Shown in pieces: positions 59,212 to 64,000 of a stretch of DNA of 64,000 nucleotides (position 1 is the stretch's first letter; the number at the start of each line of letters is the position of its first letter). The notes below the pieces were generated by a model that saw nothing but the letters and a program-made list of their open reading frames with translations, had not been told where the DNA came from and ran no database searches. This DNA comes from Oxyruncus cristatus (Eukaryota > Chordata > Aves > Passeriformes > Cotingidae): assembly GCA_013399855.1 (NCBI GenBank), contig VXAY01002204.1, positions 434,001-498,000 on the forward strand, read 5' to 3'. A program made the translations under genes and the position numbers.

Positions 59212-61460
59212 ATATCACGATGAATTGGGCGAGTACTGAAATACTATCAGAATCATTTTCCTGCCCCATTATCAGATGACTGAGCAGACCAGATCACTAC
59301 TGGGATGGTGCTGACCCATTAGAGAACAGATCTCAGTACTGACCAGCTCCATGTATCAGATTTTGAAACGCAGCATGACTCAGATTATACGTTTCAGGAT
59401 TCTTGTCTATCACAATGGAGCACACTACTGAAAGCAGCTTGCAGAGGGCAGAGACCTTAAGACACACTGACATACTTATTAACACATAAATTCTGCTGAG
59501 TGATACTGCAACCCCATCCATAGAAGTTCAATGTCCCTGGTTAGGACTACACTTTATCAGACCACTTCTACCAGCCCCTTAAATTATCTCAAATGAAAAA
59601 CCAGAAGGACAGTCTTACCTGTTTCAGGCAAACCTCATGGTTACTAAAGTAAAAGCCTCATCTTTATGCCAGTTTACAGCAATGGACATATAATAAAACT
59701 GTTGTGGAAAATGTTGAATTGGGGTAGATAATACGCAATTCTGCACTCTGTGTCCTGGAGGACTTTCCACAATTGAAGGTGATCACAGCAATCTCATAAG
59801 AGAATACTGTGCCCTGTGAACTTTTTATGACTTTTAAAGAAGGTTTACAAATTATTCAAAAATTTGATGGTGTTTTAATGGAATCAGAAAGAACCTGCCC
59901 AGTTTTAATTAAGATTTAAATACTGTTTATGGAATAGCATTGTCAAAAGAAAGACTTCAGGGTAGGAATATGTTGCAGCCCACAGCTCAGAGAGGGCCCT
60001 TTCTTTGACTTACCTATAAAAGGGGCCTCTTTTAAGCTTAGATTCATTTCAACTGACTTCAGTTAGGAACACAAACCTAACTGAATAGTTCAGGGCTTAC
60101 TTAAAGCCAGGAAAGAATGGTTTATGACTGCTTGAGTTTCCCAAAATCAGCTTTTGGCAATGAAATTCCCATACTGATCCTTCACAGTTCACTGGGAATA
60201 ATTACCCCACCTGGAGTTTGCTGGCATTGAGGCACAAGTTCATGAGGGCTGACTTCACACAGGATATCTCAGTTTTTTGACAATTGACCACACTGGTTTT
60301 AAAATTTTCTACCACATTCAAACTGTCTTCTGGCATCTTATATGTTTAAGGCTAAAACAAAGAGGTAAAGTAACACTTTCAGTCAAATTTGACATTTTCC
60401 CCACCTTCAATACATCAGCTTTTAAAGGTAAATACAACTTCCAGATCTGTGCTAACTTCAATAATTTATTCAGAAAATAAAATATTCCCTTACATGTCTT
60501 TTAAACTAATACTTTGGGGTTTTTGTTTAGCTTTTCTGTAATTATTTACAGTAAAGAAGATAAATTGGAGTAAGTAGCAGTCACAGTACCATAGTGCACT
60601 ATGTGGGAAACCTCTCTGCCACTTCCTTGGATAGTTTGGATGTGGCTGACTGTAATTCGAGACTCTTAGGTAGAGTGAGCACTCATACTGTTTCTGTGAA
60701 ATCAAAGTAGCTTCCATATTCAGAGCACTGCACTCATATTTCACGGCATTGAGTCATAGGGCAAGACTGGACATTATGTGCAAATATACATAAACAGAGA
60801 TTCTCTACTCGAGGTGACCAGATCATGATTCTTCATATCCAATATCTCTCTCAACTACAATTCCTCACATGTATTCCAAGAGCCAAGGAGGGGGGCTTAC
60901 AAAGGCAACAACCTTCAAAGACAATCTCTGTTATGGAATTAGCTTTCCAGTTGCATTGACACAGACACAGTATGTAAATTTTTTTCATGGCTTTACTTGA
61001 AACTAACATTGACCAGCATTTAATAATGTTGTCTCCTTTCCTTCACTGGTAACAAATCATTTGGTTTTATGCAAGAAATGGGAATGTGTCTGATGATATG
61101 CCCTGGATCTGGACACTGAGAGTATTTCTTTTCCTTTTCTGTCTGGTCTGCAAGGTAGCAGCTTTCTCTCCAGTATAAAAAGGTCCCTCTAAAACCCCAA
61201 ATAATATATACAAAATTAATATTGTCCAAGATGCTGGCTGCAGGCATGCTCTGACAATCTTGTGATTTTTAGGTATTACTGGTTTTATTTTATTATTTAT
61301 TTTATTACCTGGTACTATATTAACCTAATCTCTTCCCACCCTCTTTTCATTCCTGGAACGGGCAGTAACAATCACATCCATTGGAATTTTGTTACAGACC
61401 ACCAGCTCAGACTAAGGAGAGAGATGAAGTCTACTTTAAACAACCTGAGGATATCCCTCT
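59212..61460. other. AT-rich sequence, no gene recognised
   Basis: Unique-looking sequence with no domain-bearing frame or named repeat. Confidence 0.45.
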
Positions 61461-62215
61461 ATCACAGAGTAGTTGAGGCAGAAAAGTACCACTGGAGATC
61501 ATCTAGTCCAACTGTCCTGCCCAAACAGGGTCAGGTAGAGCAGTTTGCTCAGGTCTGTGTCCAGTCAGGCATTAAATTATCTCCTAGCATGGAGACTCCA
61601 CAGCCTATCAGGGCAGCCTGTTTCACTGTTTGATTACTAATATAGTAAAATAGTTTTGTCTTTCATTCTTGCATTACCATGTGCCCCCATTGCCTTTTTT
61701 CTTGTCACTGCACACCACAGAAGAGACACTGACTTCAGTTTCTCTACTTCTTCCATCAGATATTTATACATGTGGGTAAGATCCTCCAGACCATTTTCCT
61801 CTCCAGGCTGAATAGTCCCATCTCTCTCATTCTCTCCTCTTATGGCAGATGTTCCCTTAATCATCTTTGTGACCCTGCACTGGACTCCACCGCAGTAAGA
61901 CCCCACCTTTCCTGTGGTATGGAGCCCAGCACCAAACCCAAATTTATGTATTTCACCACAGTTGACTACAGAGGAAGGATCAACTCCCTCATTTGCTGGC
62001 AATCCCCTTTCTAATGCAGCCCAGGGTGCTTCTGGCCTCTTTTGCAGCAAGAACAGATTGCTGGCTTGTGTTCAACTTGGTCTCCACCAGGACCTCAAGC
62101 TCATTACTGTCACACTGCTCTTCAGCCCTTTGGCCCCCAGCCTGCACTGGTGCCAGGGCTTATTACTCCCTGTGTGGAAAACCTGGAATTTCCTCTTGTT
62201 GAGGAGATTCCCAAT
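61461..62215 (-). mobile_element. Long collinear CR1 LINE fragment
   Basis: This is a minus-strand CR1 of about 750 bp and the longest uninterrupted CR1 here. In plus-strand order it shows 'GAGATCATCTAGTCCAACTG', the 'CCATTGCCTTTTTTCTTGTC' block, 'CAGATATTTATACATGTGGG', 'CTCTCCAGGCTGAATAGTCC', 'CTTAATCATCTTTGTGACCC', 'CCTTTCTAATGCAGCCCAGG', 'CAACTTGGTCTCCACCAGGA' and 'CCCCCAGCCTGCACTGGTGC', all in consensus order. The 5' truncation lies near 62215. Open frames on the plus strand are antisense to the element and not genes. Confidence 0.93.
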
Positions 62216-64000
62216 TTACTTTTTTTCATTTGTGGGAGGGTTTCAAGCTCAGACCAAGCCCTGAGCAGACTGATCTGACCACAGAGCTGCTTTGGTCAGG
62301 CAGCTGGACTACAGATCTCCTCATGCACCTTCCTGCCTGAGTTATCCTGTGGTTCAAATGAGACATGTTTTCTAATCGTGTGGGTTATGGTCAGTGGTGC
62401 AATTCATGACATAGCTTAGTTTTCTGAGCACAAGTGTTGACTTGAAAACAGAGAAACATCTATGGAAAAAGAACAAGTCATGCTAGTGGTATGCACTCTC
62501 CATTTACTGCAGAATTCACATGTGACTTTGGCCAATAATAATTTCAAGAAATGAACTTTCAGTATAGTGTGCTTCCTCTCTTGTTCGCTCTGTTATTTTT
62601 CTTAACTTAATCTTTGTTGCTAATATAGTTTCCTGTAGCTTAAAGAAAAAATGGTGTCAATAAGGGTATCTAAAACTATATTTCACCAGTTTCACACATT
62701 TGGCCTTACTACAGTAGATTAATAATTCTGCATAACTCTTCCTAAAATATGGGATTTGTATTGAGATATATTACTCCTGGCCTTGGGGATTTTTTCCCCC
62801 TATTTGTACCATGTCTCTAGAGAAGTGTTCATTACACTGAGAAGAGCTGATGTAAACCATAATTTTTCACTCCAGAAAATAGATGGTACAGTGCTTACTG
62901 TGCTACTGTAAGATTTACAAGACTTCAACTCTCTTCACTACTACATGTGCAACTTAAGTGACATGTCTCCTCTGTTGCTTGGTTTCCTATTTGTAGGACT
63001 GATATAGTCCCAGTTTTATGTCCTTCAGGATTGATGGGAACAGAACGATGTCACGGTAAAGAAAACCATTTCAGTACCTAAGGAGGAAAAATGCAAAACC
63101 CTTGAATTTTTGTACTGTCATCCATAACAAATCTAGTGCCAGCTGAAATTCCAACAGCAAATAATATAAGTGTTTTTATAACATTTGCAGGTGAAGTATA
63201 TGTTGTTAAGGGAGTTTTCCATTTCACTTATAATTTACTGTGCTAAGTAATTAGAATGGTCAGTATAAAAATATTGATACCAGCTCCTTCATGAGGTCAC
63301 ATGAAAGACTACTGTAGAAAGCACTGACTCTTTTCCAGACACGTGGAAGACAGAGTTCATAAAAAAAAAACACATTGCTGTTCCGAAAGCAAGTTATCAG
63401 CAAAGACATTTTATTCCCTAAAACCTTACTCATGTTCCTTTATGAGTCATTATTTTAGAACTGCATATTTCTAGTTTAAAAAGCTCAGTTGCCTGGTTTG
63501 CATGATATAAGGAGTAACCATAAGCATGAAATCCCCTTTGACTGACTGAAAAGTTTGAAGAAGTGCAACTAGATCTATTCAGCTGGGACTGGTGTTACAT
63601 CTGCTTTGTGTGAAAATTGTTTCCTTTTAACAGTTGGTTTTAACGAGTTAGAGCTTCTCACTTCAACTACTGGGGTTTTATTGTACTTTCAGTTGGGGGG
63701 GGTGGGTGTGGAGGGGTGGGCTGTGATCCTTTGTCACCTTATGGTATTCTGCAGTTATTTTTTTTTTCCTTTAAAACAAATATAAGTGGTCGCATCTGTG
63801 TTGTGAATATTATTATGTATGTACAGGCAGTACTTATAAAAGTATTTATTTACCCATCTACACAGTTATTAAACCAAGCAAGTTTTAAACCAGTAGAAAT
63901 TATATTTAAATATGTAAGATTTTTTTTACCCATCATAATATGTGAATAGCAATCCCTCTTAAGACTTAAATGTAGCCATGGAACAATTAACAACCAAAAT
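62216..64000. other. AT-rich sequence to the window edge
   Basis: No gene recognised. A possible further CR1 remnant follows directly at 62216-62330 but is too diverged to call. A G-run cluster at 63695-63720 is listed separately. Confidence 0.45.
63695..63720 (+). other. G-run cluster, potential G-quadruplex
   Basis: Runs of eight, three, four and three G at 63695-63702, 63704-63706, 63713-63716 and 63718-63720 are separated by loops of 1, 6 and 1 bases. This is a compact three-tetrad G4 pattern. It is followed by CTGTGATCC and a T-run. No adjacent gene is seen. Confidence 0.65.

Noticed and set aside
61637..62264. Frames of 78-137 codons on both strands as genes
   Set aside because: The whole interval is a CR1 3' region. 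The frames run through decayed LINE sequence.
1..64000. CRISPR arrays, bacterial operons, prophage or plasmid systems
   Set aside because: No regularly spaced repeats, no dense same-strand coding and no ribosome-binding patterns. The repeat content is vertebrate.

Overview
This window reads as a piece of bird nuclear genome, most likely an AT-rich intergenic or intronic stretch, with no host gene that I can support. The bird assignment rests on the repeats. There are many 5'-truncated CR1 LINE fragments whose 3' ends carry the ATTCTATG/ATTCTGTG-type terminal octamers. There are LTRs of the TG...CA avian endogenous-retrovirus kind, with the conserved 'ATCTCAACCC' and 'TTAAACCACAACA' motifs near the 3' end. 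An AGAAT array sits on a CR1 tail, and two copies of an RTE-like LINE end in ATG-repeat tails. The repeat assignments are by recognition from memory and not by database search. None of the open frames has convincing coding character outside the LINEs.

Layout: 1-17,385 is AT-rich and mostly unique, with a 74-bp segment present twice (4855 and 6613) and a G-run cluster near 6320-6390. At 17,400-18,129 lies a 5'-truncated RTE-like LINE insertion with a perfect 14-bp target-site duplication. From 20.9 to 23.9 kb there is a cluster of minus-strand CR1 pieces, one seeded by a 17-unit AGAAT array. At 25.8-26.6 kb an antisense LTR abuts the 3' part of a second, sense LTR. At 31.5-32.5 kb, on the minus strand, is the second and longer RTE-like copy. 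It retains the YADD catalytic motif of reverse transcriptase and an open frame to a C-terminal CCHC-type zinc-binding motif. From 33 to 42.3 kb there are plus-strand CR1 remnants, two probable minus-strand LTR pieces, and a 1.4-kb solo LTR (40,712-42,113) flanked by the 5-bp duplication GTGGA. From 42.3 to 58.7 kb the sequence is mostly unique and AT-rich, with a GC-rich unclassified island at 48.6-48.95 kb. From 58.8 to 62.2 kb there is a GTTT array, a plus-strand CR1 3' end and a long collinear minus-strand CR1.

The genes here are selfish elements and do not form a pathway. The RTE-like and CR1 reverse transcriptases copied themselves into the locus by target-primed reverse transcription. 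Retroviral proviruses inserted and collapsed to single LTRs. I found no tRNA, rRNA, CRISPR, operon or secondary-metabolism locus. I did not find evidence for a new biological system. The most informative observations are the two RTE-like copies, the CpG-decay signature in the 74-bp duplicated segment, and the outward-facing LTR pair.
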